A DNA stretch of 64,000 nt from Candidatus Cetobacterium colombiensis (GCF_033962415.1 NZ_JAVIKH010000005.1:94111-158110), one strand, 5' to 3'; counted from the first letter of the stretch, positions 25,641 through 34,805 are shown. Notes: generated by a model not told the origin, from the letters alone. Translations and numbers: made by a program.

Positions 25641-26791
25641 TGAAAAATAATCTAAAGAAGAAAATAATTATTCAAACGGGTTCTTTAAGAGTTGGAGGAC
25701 AAGAGAAAATGTTGTCTGAATTATTGAAAGTAATAAATCCTGAAAAATATAAAGTTCTTTTATTAATTGAAGAAGATTGTGGAAATGAAAATATATATGA
25801 AAAAAATATACCTGAATATATTGAGTATGAATTTTTAACATCTAAGAAATTTATGGAGAAATTAGAAAAGTATAAAAAAAGCAAAAATCCATTTCATAAG
25901 ATATTGTATTCTTTAATGTTAAAGTCAAAGAAAAAGATAGCAATTAAAAATTTTAAAAAATATTTAGATTTTGGAGATATTATTATAGATTACAATTTAG
26001 GACTTTTAAGATATTGTAATAAATTAAATTTAAAAGGAAAAAAATTAATTGGGTGGTCACATGCTGGACTTGGAGGAAGACTTAAAGATAAAAGAAAAGA
26101 AAAAAATAGGAAGTTTTATTCTCATATAATAACAATAAATGAAGAGATGAGAAGATGTTATCAAAAAAATACGAATCAGTATGGAATAAAAATTCATAAA
26201 ATTCATAACTTTTTAGATGAAAAAATAATAATAGAAAAATCTAAGGAAAAAATAAAAGAAAATTTAGGGAAATATATTATAAGTGTAGGAGCTTTAACAG
26301 AAAATAAGAACAATATTTCTTTAATATATGCATTTAAAAAATTAGTAGATAAAGGTATTGATGAGAATTTAGTTATCTTAGGAGAAGGAAAAGAAAGAGA
26401 AAATTTAGAAAAAGCAATAAAGAATTTAAATTTAAGTGATAGAGTTAAATTATTGGGAATAAAAGAAAATCCTTATAAATATATAAGAGAGAGCACTTTA
26501 TTTGTTCAGTGCTCATATTCAGAAGGGTTCCCGCTTGTATTGTTAGAATCAATGATTATAGGGAAAGCAGTTGTATCAACAGAAAATTATGGATCAAAAG
26601 AAATTCTAGAAGATGGAAAATACGGATTAATAGTAGAAAATAATATTGATAAAATAAGTGAAGGAATTTATTCGTTAATTATAAATGGAGAGTTAAAAAA
26701 GAAAAAAGAGGAACTTTCATTAAAAAGAGGAAAAGAGTTTTCTTTAGAAGCTGGAAGAAAAAAAATAGAGGAGTTTATAGAAAGTATATGA
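25640..26791 (+). CDS. Family 4 glycosyltransferase
   Basis: 383 residues, GT-B fold. N-terminal QTGSLRVGGQEKMLSELLK (acceptor-side Gly-rich loop) and a C-terminal donor site with ISVGALTENKN, LGIKENPYKYIRESTLFVQCSYSEGFPLVLLESM, the E(x7)E motif of GT4. It adds a sugar in the LPS core or a linked oligosaccharide; the sugar cannot be told from sequence. It starts one base into the previous stop codon. Confidence 0.85.
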   Translation: MKNNLKKKIIIQTGSLRVGGQEKMLSELLKVINPEKYKVLLLIEEDCGNENIYEKNIPEYIEYEFLTSKKFMEKLEKYKKSKNPFHKILYSLMLKSKKKIAIKNFKKYLDFGDIIIDYNLGLLRYCNKLNLKGKKLIGWSHAGLGGRLKDKRKEKNRKFYSHIITINEEMRRCYQKNTNQYGIKIHKIHNFLDEKIIIEKSKEKIKENLGKYIISVGALTENKNNISLIYAFKKLVDKGIDENLVILGEGKERENLEKAIKNLNLSDRVKLLGIKENPYKYIRESTLFVQCSYSEGFPLVLLESMIIGKAVVSTENYGSKEILEDGKYGLIVENNIDKISEGIYSLIINGELKKKKEELSLKRGKEFSLEAGRKKIEEFIESI

Positions 26792-27561
26792 GTAAGAAAA
26801 ATATAACAGCTGATATACCAATTTTGATGTATCATCAATTTGTAGAAAATATATCAGAAGGTGGAAAAATTAAATTATTTATAACAAAAAAAAAGTTTCA
26901 ATGGCAATTGAGAATTTTAAAGTTTTTAGGATATGAAACAATAACTTTTAAAGATTTGGAAAAAATAGGTCTTGAAAATAGAAATAAGAAAAAATATATA
27001 ATTTTAACTGTTGATGATGGATATAAAGATAATTATTCAATTCTTTTTCCACTTTTAAAAAAATATAATATGAAAGCTGTAATTTATTTAGTTTCAGGCA
27101 TAGATTATAATAAATGGACAATAGAAAGCGATCAAGAAAAAAGATTTCAATTGTTAGACTTAAAAGAAATAAAAGAGATGCAAGAAAGTGGATTAGTTGA
27201 ATTTGGGGGACATACCTTAACTCATCCAAGTTTGCCAACTTTATCTGACGAAGCTCTTTATAAGGAGATAATGGAGGACAAAACTATTTTAGAAAAAAAA
27301 TTAGGAGAAAATTTAACTAGTTTTGCTTATCCATATGGACATATAACACCGAGAGTAAAAGAAATCGTAAAAAATGCAGGATATAAATTTGCGGTATCTA
27401 CAGATACAGGAACTGGAATAATAGAGGACGATATTTTTGATATAAGAAGAACAGCTATAGATACAGGAGATTTGATAAATTTTTTGAAAAGAATATCTCC
27501 TAAATACTTACATTATAAATATAAAAAATATGGGAATAAAAAATTTGAAGATAAAAAATAG
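26788..27561 (+). CDS. Polysaccharide deacetylase (NodB-like)
   Basis: 257 residues with IPILMYHQF at the start, the catalytic ILTVDDGYKDNYS, a metal-binding FGGHTLTHPSLP (H-x4-H) and TSFAYPYGH. There is no convincing signal peptide, so it probably deacetylates a cytoplasmic lipid-linked or nucleotide-linked intermediate, unlike the membrane-anchored relative at 22780. ATGA overlap with the upstream gene. Confidence 0.82.
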   Translation: MSKKNITADIPILMYHQFVENISEGGKIKLFITKKKFQWQLRILKFLGYETITFKDLEKIGLENRNKKKYIILTVDDGYKDNYSILFPLLKKYNMKAVIYLVSGIDYNKWTIESDQEKRFQLLDLKEIKEMQESGLVEFGGHTLTHPSLPTLSDEALYKEIMEDKTILEKKLGENLTSFAYPYGHITPRVKEIVKNAGYKFAVSTDTGTGIIEDDIFDIRRTAIDTGDLINFLKRISPKYLHYKYKKYGNKKFEDKK

Positions 27562-27571
27562 GAAGTAAATA

Positions 27572-28288
27572 ATGAAAAAACAAAAATTAAAAAATGGATA
27601 TATTTTATCTGCTTATGAAGAGAAATATTTAAAATTGGGTGAAAAAATATTAGAAAATAAATATAATATTTTAAAAGAGTATAAAAATACTTTAAGGAAT
27701 TATGTAGCCGTAATAGAGATAGAAAATAAAAAATATGTTTTAAAATCTCCAAGAAATGAGCATAGAATTATTCAAAGAAAAGTTGGAACTTTATTTAAGG
27801 ATGGAGAAGCATTAACGACTTTAAAAAATATAAATGAATTAATAAAAAATGGATTAGATATTTTTGCAAAACCTTATTTAGCTATCGTAAAGAGAAAAAA
27901 TGGATTTATTGAAGAATCTTTTATTTTGATGGAATATGTAGAAGCCTTTGAAGAAAAAAATAAAGATTTAGCAATTGAATATACTAAGAAAATGCATGAA
28001 AAAAAAATATATCATGGAGATTGTAATCCTGCAAATTTTGTAATTACAGGAAATAATTCTTTAAAGGTTATAGATACACAGGCAAAAAAAATGTTTTTTG
28101 GAAAATATAGAGCACACTATGATATGTTAACTATGAAGATGGATTCATATAGAGAAGTAAAATATCCATATAAAAAGGATTGTTGGTACTATATGGCTTT
28201 AGGAATGAAAAAATTTAAAAAAAATAGCTTTATAAAAAATATAAAAAGTATAAGAAAAAGAATAAGAAATCATGGAGAAGAAGAATGA
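27572..28288 (+). CDS. LPS core kinase-like protein (WaaY/RfaY-type)
   Basis: 238 residues. The N-terminus has KKYVLKSPRNEHRIIQRK, the ATP-binding Lys region of WaaY/RfaY, followed by the catalytic YHGDCNPANFVIT and SLKVIDTQAKK. Enzymes of this type phosphorylate heptose in the LPS inner core in the cytoplasm. It is fuller than the kinase-like gene at 23885. Overlaps the next gene by 4 bases. Confidence 0.78.
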   Translation: MKKQKLKNGYILSAYEEKYLKLGEKILENKYNILKEYKNTLRNYVAVIEIENKKYVLKSPRNEHRIIQRKVGTLFKDGEALTTLKNINELIKNGLDIFAKPYLAIVKRKNGFIEESFILMEYVEAFEEKNKDLAIEYTKKMHEKKIYHGDCNPANFVITGNNSLKVIDTQAKKMFFGKYRAHYDMLTMKMDSYREVKYPYKKDCWYYMALGMKKFKKNSFIKNIKSIRKRIRNHGEEE

Positions 28289-29172
28289 ATGAAAAAATAA
28301 GTGTTGTAGTTTGTGTATATAATAGATTTGAATATGTAAGAAATATTTTAAAATCTTTAATTGAACAAACTGCAGATATTCATGAGGTAATTTTTGCAGA
28401 TGATGGATCAAAAACAGATTTACAAGAGGCAATTAAAGATTTAATTCCTTTGTGCAAATTTAAAGTAAAAATAGTTTGGCAAGAAGATATTGGATTTAGA
28501 CTTGCAAAATCTAGAAATAATGCAGTTAAATTTTCAGAAGGAGACTATATTATTTTTATGGATCAAGATATTATATTTGATAAAGATTTTATAAGTAAGA
28601 TAATTAAACATAAAAAAAGAGGGAATGTTGTATACACTAAAGCTCTATGGACAGATTCTAAACAAAGAGATGAAATTCAAAAAATATTTGATATAGATTA
28701 TAACTATAAGAGAATATATTCTATAATAGAAAGTGAGCAACATATTAAAGCTCTAAAATCTATAAAAAAAGCTAGATTATATTCTTTATTATATAAATTT
28801 CACCTTAGAAAAAGAGGTGGGAAATTTGCAGGATTGTTTATATCTTTATATAAAGATGATCTTTTAAAAATAAATGGTTTTGATGAAAAATATATTGGAT
28901 TTGGGTATGAGGATGATGATTTAGCAAATCGTTTATTTAAAAGTGGTATAAACACAATTCCAGTTGACTTTGAATTTTTTCCAATTCATATGGCTCATCC
29001 TTCATCACCTAGTGAAGCTGAAAGTCCAAATGAGAAATATTATAGAGATCGAAAAAAAGAGATATTTAAGGGTGATTATAGATGTAAATATGGTTTAGAT
29101 AATCCATTAGGTGAAGATAAACCAATATTAAAGCTTGAATACATAGGAGAAAAAGATGAAAAGAAGAATTGA
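28285..29172 (+). CDS. Family 2 glycosyltransferase with galactosyltransferase-type C-terminus
   Basis: 295 residues. GT-A motifs: VVVCVYNRFEYVRNILKSL, FADDGS, and the metal-binding FMDQDIIF, then a C-terminal NGFDEKYIGFGYEDDDLANRLFKSG as in the glyco_transf_7C/galactosyltransferase group. It probably extends the LPS core. The stop lies inside the start region of the next gene (17-base overlap), so translation is coupled. Confidence 0.82.
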   Translation: MNEKISVVVCVYNRFEYVRNILKSLIEQTADIHEVIFADDGSKTDLQEAIKDLIPLCKFKVKIVWQEDIGFRLAKSRNNAVKFSEGDYIIFMDQDIIFDKDFISKIIKHKKRGNVVYTKALWTDSKQRDEIQKIFDIDYNYKRIYSIIESEQHIKALKSIKKARLYSLLYKFHLRKRGGKFAGLFISLYKDDLLKINGFDEKYIGFGYEDDDLANRLFKSGINTIPVDFEFFPIHMAHPSSPSEAESPNEKYYRDRKKEIFKGDYRCKYGLDNPLGEDKPILKLEYIGEKDEKKN

Positions 29173-30334
29173 AAAATTAAAAACTACTTTTTATGAAACA
29201 ATTCTTTCAACCTTATCAAAAATTGATTATTTTTTCAACAAGAAGAAAATACAAGAAAAAGAGATTTGGATTATATCAGAAACAGAAAATCAAGCTCAAG
29301 ATAATGGATATTATTTTTTTAAATACATGAGAGAGAGATTTCCAGAGAAAAATATTTACTATGTAATAGGAAAAAATGCACCTAGAATTAAAGATTTAAA
29401 AAATTTAGGAAATATTCTTTATCTTGGAGAATATAAAACAATGTTATATTTGTTAGGAGCTAAATATATATTATCAACACACGGGTTATGGATGTTACCC
29501 TCAGAGTTAGGGATTACAAAAAAAATAACAAAAAAAATGTTAAGTGGAAAAAAAATACGGTTAGGACATGGAATAACGGCGATGAAAAATGGGGTAGCTG
29601 CATATCATAAAAAAAAATTTTTATTAAATGATTTTGTAGTAGCATCTTCCAGTTTTGAAAAAGATATTTTTATTAATAATTATGGTTATAATCAGAATGA
29701 AATTTTTGTAAGTGGATTTCCTAGATATGATGATATGGAGAATCAAATTGAAGAAAAGATAATCTTACTTATGCCAACTTGGAGGGATAAACAAGATAAT
29801 TTAGGAGAACAATTTTTAAAAACAGAGTTTTATTTAAAGGTTAAATCACTTTTAAAAAATATTACATTGCAAGAATTTTTAAGAAAAGAAAATATAAAAC
29901 TTTATTTATATTTACATGAAAATTTTCAAAAGTATAATGAATATTTTTATGAATTTGAAAATGAAGAAATATATATTGTGAAAAATAAAGAAAAAAATGT
30001 AAAAGAACTTTTAAAAATGTCAACTTGTTTAATTTCAGATTATTCGAGCATAATTTTTGACTTTGCATATATGGATAAACCTGTAATTTCATATCAATTT
30101 GATTATGAAGATTATATAAATAGTAGAGACGAAAAGCCTTTTATTGATATAGCTTTAGAAATTCCAGCTTTAGTAACAAGAGACGAAGAAGAGATTGTTA
30201 ATTTTATAAAAAAATTAGAAGAAAATAAATTTAAACCTTTAAAATCTCAAAAAGATTGTTTAAAAAAGTTTTTTAAATACACTGATAATAAAAATTGTGA
30301 GAGACTTTATAATAGTATTTTAGAAATAAAATGA
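29156..30334 (+). CDS. CDP-glycerol glycerophosphotransferase-like (TagB/TagF family)
   Basis: 392 residues. The C-terminal two-thirds carry the family motifs: LGHGITAMKNG, SGFPRYDDM, ILLMPTWRDK and CLISDYSSIIFDFAYMDKPVISYQFDYEDY. In Gram-positive bacteria these enzymes transfer glycerol-phosphate or ribitol-phosphate to teichoic acids; in an LPS locus a phosphoglycerol (or other polyol-phosphate) substituent on the core is the obvious guess. No CDP-glycerol synthesis gene is seen in the window. AGGAG precedes the ATG; ATGA overlap follows. Confidence 0.8.
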   Translation: MKRRIEKLKTTFYETILSTLSKIDYFFNKKKIQEKEIWIISETENQAQDNGYYFFKYMRERFPEKNIYYVIGKNAPRIKDLKNLGNILYLGEYKTMLYLLGAKYILSTHGLWMLPSELGITKKITKKMLSGKKIRLGHGITAMKNGVAAYHKKKFLLNDFVVASSSFEKDIFINNYGYNQNEIFVSGFPRYDDMENQIEEKIILLMPTWRDKQDNLGEQFLKTEFYLKVKSLLKNITLQEFLRKENIKLYLYLHENFQKYNEYFYEFENEEIYIVKNKEKNVKELLKMSTCLISDYSSIIFDFAYMDKPVISYQFDYEDYINSRDEKPFIDIALEIPALVTRDEEEIVNFIKKLEENKFKPLKSQKDCLKKFFKYTDNKNCERLYNSILEIK

Positions 30335-30345
30335 GGAGGACTAAA

Positions 30346-31248
30346 ATGAAACCATTAGTAAGTGTTATAATACCAGTTTATAATGTGGAAAAATATATAG
30401 AAGATTGCTTACTTAGTATAATAAGGTCCTCATATAAAAATATAGAGATATTAATAATTGATGATTGTTCTTTAGATAAAGGAGAAACTATTATAAAGAA
30501 ATATCTTCAAATGGATTCGAGAGTAAAACTTTTACAAAATGAAAAAAATAAAGGAGTTTGTTATACTAGAAATAAAGGATTGGAAAATGCTAGTGGAAAA
30601 TATGTTATTTTTATAGATGGGGATGATTTTATATCAGAGTCGTGGATAGAGAATTTGGTAAAAATAATAGAAGAAAAAAGTTGCTCAGTGGTAATTGGAA
30701 AATCTAAAAATTATAGAGATGGAAAAATAGATGATTATAAAATAACTGATTTAAAAACTTCTGGATATATGAAATTTGAAAAAATGAGATTAAGCAAAAA
30801 TGGAGTTATTTGGAATAAAATATATGATTTAAATTTTTTGAAAAAAAACTCGATTTTTTTCAGCAAAGAACCTTTAAACTATGGAGAAGATTTGGAATTT
30901 GTTTATAGAGTATTAAGTAAAGCTGATAAAATTTATTACTCAGAAGTGGGTGAATATTTTTATAGATGCAATAGGCCGTTTTCTCTTTCTAGAAAAACAG
31001 AAAACGAAAAAAGAATTAAAAATTTGACACAAGTTTTAGAAAAATTACTATCCTTTTCTAAGAAAAATGACAAATATAATAAAAAAACTTTAAAAAAGAT
31101 AGGTGAAGATATTTTAATAGAACATTTTGAAGATCCGACTATAAAAATTGATATGGATTTAATAAGATCCGTTGGAAGATTTTTACCAGAGATATATATG
31201 TTGAAAAAATTTAGAAAAAAAATTAAAGAAAGAATGGGGTTAAAATGA
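30346..31248 (+). CDS. Family 2 glycosyltransferase
   Basis: 300 residues starting PLVSVIIPVYNVEKYIEDCLLSI with ILIIDDCSLDKG and FIDGDDFI (DxD), the classic GT2 nucleotide-sugar motifs. ATG 30346 is chosen because AGGAGG at 30334-30339 lies just upstream; ATG 30331 would place the binding site inside the gene. Adds a core or O-unit sugar, identity unknown. Overlaps the ligase gene by 4 bases. Confidence 0.85.
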   Translation: MKPLVSVIIPVYNVEKYIEDCLLSIIRSSYKNIEILIIDDCSLDKGETIIKKYLQMDSRVKLLQNEKNKGVCYTRNKGLENASGKYVIFIDGDDFISESWIENLVKIIEEKSCSVVIGKSKNYRDGKIDDYKITDLKTSGYMKFEKMRLSKNGVIWNKIYDLNFLKKNSIFFSKEPLNYGEDLEFVYRVLSKADKIYYSEVGEYFYRCNRPFSLSRKTENEKRIKNLTQVLEKLLSFSKKNDKYNKKTLKKIGEDILIEHFEDPTIKIDMDLIRSVGRFLPEIYMLKKFRKKIKERMGLK

Positions 31249-32432
31249 TAGAAAAAATAAACGAAGAGCTACTTTTTAAATATGGAACGTATATTCTTTT
31301 TCCATTATTTATTCTTTACCCTTCGAGTCAAAGTGAAATATTTATTTTTTATTTATTATTAACGATAATAAAAGTAAAAAAAGAAGGCTATAAAAAATGT
31401 GGTTTAGAATTATATATAGGTTTAGCAATATTAGGATTAAGTTTAAGTTTTATAGGAAATTGGCATACAAAAATATTAAAGCAGGTATTTTCAGTTTTCA
31501 AAATATTAATATTGCCTTTATTTATTTATCAATTTAAAGCTATTGAAAATTTAGAAAAAAAACTTTTTTATTTTTTTAACGCTTTGGGAATATATGGATT
31601 ATTGGAGTTTTTAGTTATAAAATCTAAACCTATAAATCCTGGAGCTGCAAGATACTATAGTTATTTAGGGTTTTTTATGGATTCTTCTGTAGTAGCTTTA
31701 AGTGGATACATATATTGTTTTTTATATTTAATAATGAAAAGAGAAAAAACAAATTTTGAAAAAATACTAGGATTATTAGGAACTTTAATTTTTTCCTATT
31801 TAATATTATTGCATCAAGTTAGAGCAACATACCTGAGTTTTCTAACAGTCACAATTATTATTTTAGGATATATTTTTATGAAAATAAGTATAAAAAATAA
31901 AATAATAGTTTTTTTAACAACAATATTTTTATTTGGAGCATTTTTTAAAAGTTCAGATGAAATAGTCAAGAGTGATAATGTTTATATAAATAGAATAAAA
32001 TCTATAGGAGATACTAAAAGTAACCATAGTAATACAGCTAGATTTTATTTTTGGAAAACTGCAATAAAAACTTTTGAATCTTCACCTATAAATGGAATTG
32101 GTTATAGAAGATTTAATATGAATAATATAAAAGTTGAAAAAAAGTATGAAGATGAATTTTATCATGCACACAGTGAAATTTTCTCTATGTTAGCAGAAGT
32201 TGGAATAATAGGAATTTTTCTATGGTACTTATTTAAATTCAAAATTTTCCAATTTTTTTACTTTCAAAGAAAAAGATTATTGGGGTTATTTTTATTAATA
32301 ACTTTTATAGGTTTTGAAATTCAAACTTTTTTTGAAGTTTATTTAGTAGCTAAAAATACATATAGATATTTGTTTATGTTATTAGGATTTATTTTAACAT
32401 ATTTAAAAAAAGATGAGCTAGAGTCTAATTAG
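31245..32432 (+). CDS. waaL: O-antigen ligase (WaaL-like), polytopic membrane protein
   Basis: 395 residues with about 10-12 hydrophobic segments and one large periplasmic loop containing the Wzy_C/O-antigen-ligase signature (INGIGYRRF ... EFYHAHSEIFSMLAEVGIIGIFLWY, with the conserved His). It joins undecaprenol-linked O-antigen to the lipid A core in the periplasm. Its place at the end of the core operon favours ligase over polymerase; a second protein of this superfamily at 41596 sits in the O-antigen cluster. It ends tail-to-tail with the minus-strand gene at 32425, overlapping by 8 bases. Confidence 0.8.
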   Translation: MIEKINEELLFKYGTYILFPLFILYPSSQSEIFIFYLLLTIIKVKKEGYKKCGLELYIGLAILGLSLSFIGNWHTKILKQVFSVFKILILPLFIYQFKAIENLEKKLFYFFNALGIYGLLEFLVIKSKPINPGAARYYSYLGFFMDSSVVALSGYIYCFLYLIMKREKTNFEKILGLLGTLIFSYLILLHQVRATYLSFLTVTIIILGYIFMKISIKNKIIVFLTTIFLFGAFFKSSDEIVKSDNVYINRIKSIGDTKSNHSNTARFYFWKTAIKTFESSPINGIGYRRFNMNNIKVEKKYEDEFYHAHSEIFSMLAEVGIIGIFLWYLFKFKIFQFFYFQRKRLLGLFLLITFIGFEIQTFFEVYLVAKNTYRYLFMLLGFILTYLKKDELESN

Positions 32433-33339
32433 ACTCTAGCTTTTCCTCTAATAAGTTATAATAAAAATTAAATAACTCTTCTGACTCTACTTTGAACTTC
32501 TCACAATCTTTTGAAAAACTATTTAAAATCTCTTTAGGAGAAGAACTAGAATTATTATAATATTCTAAAAAATGTTCCAAACGATTTTTTAAAATTCGAG
32601 TTGTTTTAGCGTTGTCATTGTTGCTACCATTCTTTTTTAAGCTTTTATTATGATTAAAAGTCCATTTTCCAGCAGCAGCTCTTATTAAACAAGCTTCAAG
32701 GCTTTCACAGTAGTTACCCTCTTTTTCAGCTTTAGCTAATTCATAAAGGATGTTAAACTCTTCGATTGTAATATCAGGTCTAGCTGATAGAAGGTTAGCT
32801 ATAGTACGATTGTCTAAATAACTACTTAAATATAGTTTTATAGGTATTTCAGAAGAAGTAGTTATATTTTTGTTATTATTATTTTTAATAACATCTTTAT
32901 TAGTATGCTTCTGATTTTCCGTTGTTGGAGTTACCAGAGCCGGAAGCTCCGGCACTGGATTTTCAGACATGGATAACTGCATTAATTTATTAGGGCTTTT
33001 AAAAATTTCGGTAGTCTTATTTAAAAGCTCTTTATCATCTGAAAAATAAAAAATATTTTTTAATTCACCTTTTTTCATAAAGACACCGTCTCTTTGAAAT
33101 TTAAACATATATCCATGCTTAATAAGATCGTTTAAAAGCTTGCTAACCTTATCTTTTCCAATGTTTAATTCTTTTCTTAAAGAGTAGGGATTAATCATCC
33201 AATCTGAGGGTTTAGAAAGCAAATAAAGACCAAAACCACGCAGTTCTAAGTTGATAGAGTTATCTTGTGCGAAGCTATTATATATAGACGTATAATTAGT
33301 TTTATGATGACCTTTAATTATAAAATTTTCATTGATCAT
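32425..33339 (-). CDS. Winged-helix protein resembling phage/plasmid replication initiators
   Basis: 304 residues. The N-terminal LELRGFGLYLLSKPSDWMINPYSLRKELNIGKDKVSKLLNDLIKHGYMFKFQR is the winged helix-turn-helix typical of replication or phage replisome-organiser proteins. The middle is low-complexity (Asn-rich). The C-terminal 200-304 is helical, somewhat DnaD-like (NILYELAKAEKEGNYCESLEACLIRAAAGKW). I cannot assign the exact family. It is last of four minus-strand genes that all look DNA-binding, and the direct repeats at 34348-34397 are the candidate target. Confidence 0.6.
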   Translation of the reverse strand: MINENFIIKGHHKTNYTSIYNSFAQDNSINLELRGFGLYLLSKPSDWMINPYSLRKELNIGKDKVSKLLNDLIKHGYMFKFQRDGVFMKKGELKNIFYFSDDKELLNKTTEIFKSPNKLMQLSMSENPVPELPALVTPTTENQKHTNKDVIKNNNNKNITTSSEIPIKLYLSSYLDNRTIANLLSARPDITIEEFNILYELAKAEKEGNYCESLEACLIRAAAGKWTFNHNKSLKKNGSNNDNAKTTRILKNRLEHFLEYYNNSSSSPKEILNSFSKDCEKFKVESEELFNFYYNLLEEKLESN

Positions 33340-33352
33340 AATTAGAACTCCT

Positions 33353-33760
33353 TTAAATATTTTTTGTTGAATTTAAAAAGCTTAACATAGAAATAAATTT
33401 TTTTCTGCCTATTTTTATTAATGATTGTTTCAAAATAGAATGAAAATCAGAGTGAAAATTTTCAATTTTTATGTTAGCTAAAAAATGATTATATTCAGGA
33501 TATAAACCAAAATTTGAGTAATTTTTTAAAATAGTTTTTTCGCAAGGTATAGTAAAATTGAAAGTTAAGCTGTCAATGTGAATAAGATGAGTATTATTGC
33601 TGAAAGTAGTATATAAAAATAGTTTTTTTATATATCGTCTAATAGTTTTTGTAGAAACATAACAAATAGTAGCTAAATCTTTAATTGAAATAACATCGTT
33701 ATATTTTCTTTTAACTTTTTTATAAAAATTAATTAAGGGATGTTTTTTATATTTTATCAT
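33353..33760 (-). CDS. Small helix-turn-helix protein
   Basis: 135 residues. The segment VISIKDLATICYVSTKTIRRYIKKL is a clear helix-turn-helix (MarR/DeoR-like). The rest is Lys/Asn/Phe-rich with no recognisable domain. Overlaps the preceding gene's end by 14 bases and is followed 13 bases later by the winged-helix gene, so it belongs to the same operon. Confidence 0.55.
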   Translation of the reverse strand: MIKYKKHPLINFYKKVKRKYNDVISIKDLATICYVSTKTIRRYIKKLFLYTTFSNNTHLIHIDSLTFNFTIPCEKTILKNYSNFGLYPEYNHFLANIKIENFHSDFHSILKQSLIKIGRKKFISMLSFLNSTKNI

Positions 33761-34061
33761 TCTTTACCTCTATAATGTTTTTATATTCAGAAAGTATAAA
33801 GGGTGCAAGATAAGTTGTTTTAATAAAAATTCGAGAACCTATTTTTAATGCAGGTATTTTTCCTGAAGAGATTGAAGGTTCATACTTATATTTTTTTATT
33901 TTAAAAATTTTAGTTATATAATATTTTGAGAAAAGAGGACTATAGTTTTGTTTTAAAATTTTTTCGATTTGTTTAATTTGATCAAGTTTATTTTTGCATT
34001 TTTTAAAATTAGCAGAGTTTGAAATTAAAAGATCTTCAATTGAAAGAAATTTAGAACTCAT
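33747..34061 (-). CDS. Small protein with excisionase-like C-terminus
   Basis: 104 residues, Lys-rich. The C-terminal ISSGKIPALKIGSRIFIKTTYLAPFI resembles the wing of excisionase/MerR-type helix-turn-helix proteins (GxIPAxKIGxR). The N-terminal 60 residues are unassigned. ATGA overlap with the gene upstream and 14-base overlap downstream. Confidence 0.5.
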   Translation of the reverse strand: MSSKFLSIEDLLISNSANFKKCKNKLDQIKQIEKILKQNYSPLFSKYYITKIFKIKKYKYEPSISSGKIPALKIGSRIFIKTTYLAPFILSEYKNIIEVKNDKI

Positions 34062-34261
34062 AAAGATACCTCCTCAATAAGATTTTTAACACTAGAGATT
34101 TTAATAGCATAGTATCCGCTGACTTGAATATGACTCAATTTACCAGTTTTAATCATACGATAAATTGTTTTTTTAGAAATAGAAAGATAGTTTGCAAGAT
34201 CTTTAACTGTAATAAAACCGTTATAACTAATTAAATTTGTTCTGACAAATTTATTTCCCAT
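34058..34261 (-). CDS. Excisionase/HTH-17-type DNA-binding protein
   Basis: 67 residues: FITVKDLANYLSISKKTIYRMIKTGKLSHIQVSGYYAIKIS is a complete excisionase-family helix-turn-helix. GGGAGG lies upstream of the ATG. First gene of the four-gene minus-strand operon. Such proteins act as directionality factors or small repressors of mobile elements. Confidence 0.7.
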   Translation of the reverse strand: MGNKFVRTNLISYNGFITVKDLANYLSISKKTIYRMIKTGKLSHIQVSGYYAIKISSVKNLIEEVSL

Positions 34262-34347
34262 ACTTCCCTCCCAAATAAAAATTTTTGTTAATATACTTAT
34301 ACTTCTTTAGTTAAAAAAAATCAATAGTATTTTATAATATAAATAAA

Positions 34348-34397
34348 AGTAAGTGGACAAAAAAATACTTAAAATCTAGTAATAGTAAGTGGACAAA
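34348..34397. repeat. Pair of iteron-like direct repeats
   Basis: AGTAAGTGGACAAA occurs at 34348-34361 and exactly again at 34384-34397, 36 bases apart start to start. They lie in the 228-base gap between the divergent DNA-binding operon and the plus-strand gene at 34490. Spacing and AT-rich context resemble replication iterons or repressor sites. Confidence 0.6.
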
Positions 34398-34436
34398 TGC
34401 AGTAAAAAAAATTTTTCAAGTGTGTTATCATTAAAA

Positions 34437-34448
34437 TATCTCGAGATA
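34437..34448. promoter_or_regulatory. 12-base perfect palindrome upstream of the 34490 gene
   Basis: TATCTCGAGATA, 42 bases before the start codon, where a promoter or operator would lie. No matching -35/-10 pair is convincing, so its role is open. Confidence 0.35.
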
Positions 34449-34489
34449 GCAATAGAAAAATAAAATTAAAAATTAAAGGAGGTAACAAA

Positions 34490-34801
34490 ATGAGTATGAC
34501 AGTAGGAGGAGCAAAAACAATTTTAAATGCAGTAATCGAAAAAACAAAAAAATCAATTGAGAGATTAGGTACTTATGAGAAGGAGTTAGCAGATGATAAA
34601 GCAACACTAGCTTATATAAATTCACTACAAGATAATGGAGATCCGTTACCAGCAGGAAGTCCATATGAATCTTTTACAGAGTGGACAGATCAAATTGAAA
34701 AAGAGATTAGAAGTGGAGAAAACTCTCTTGATAGAATCAGTGTTGAAAAAGCCGAGCTTATGGCATTTGAGTACTTTGTGGAAACAGCACCTGAGGCATA
34801 G
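34490..34801 (+). CDS. Small soluble protein, unknown function
   Basis: 103 residues, acidic, mostly helical: SIERLGTYEKELADDKATLAYINSLQDNG, then a Pro/Gly turn and FTEWTDQIEKEIRSGENSLDRISVEKAELMAFEYF. No signal peptide or membrane segment and no family recognised. AAAGGAGG is 8 bases upstream. Codon use is richer in G/C than that of the minus-strand operon beside it. It overlaps the ribosome binding site of the next small gene. Confidence 0.7.
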   Translation: MSMTVGGAKTILNAVIEKTKKSIERLGTYEKELADDKATLAYINSLQDNGDPLPAGSPYESFTEWTDQIEKEIRSGENSLDRISVEKAELMAFEYFVETAPEA

Positions 34802-34805
34802 GCCT

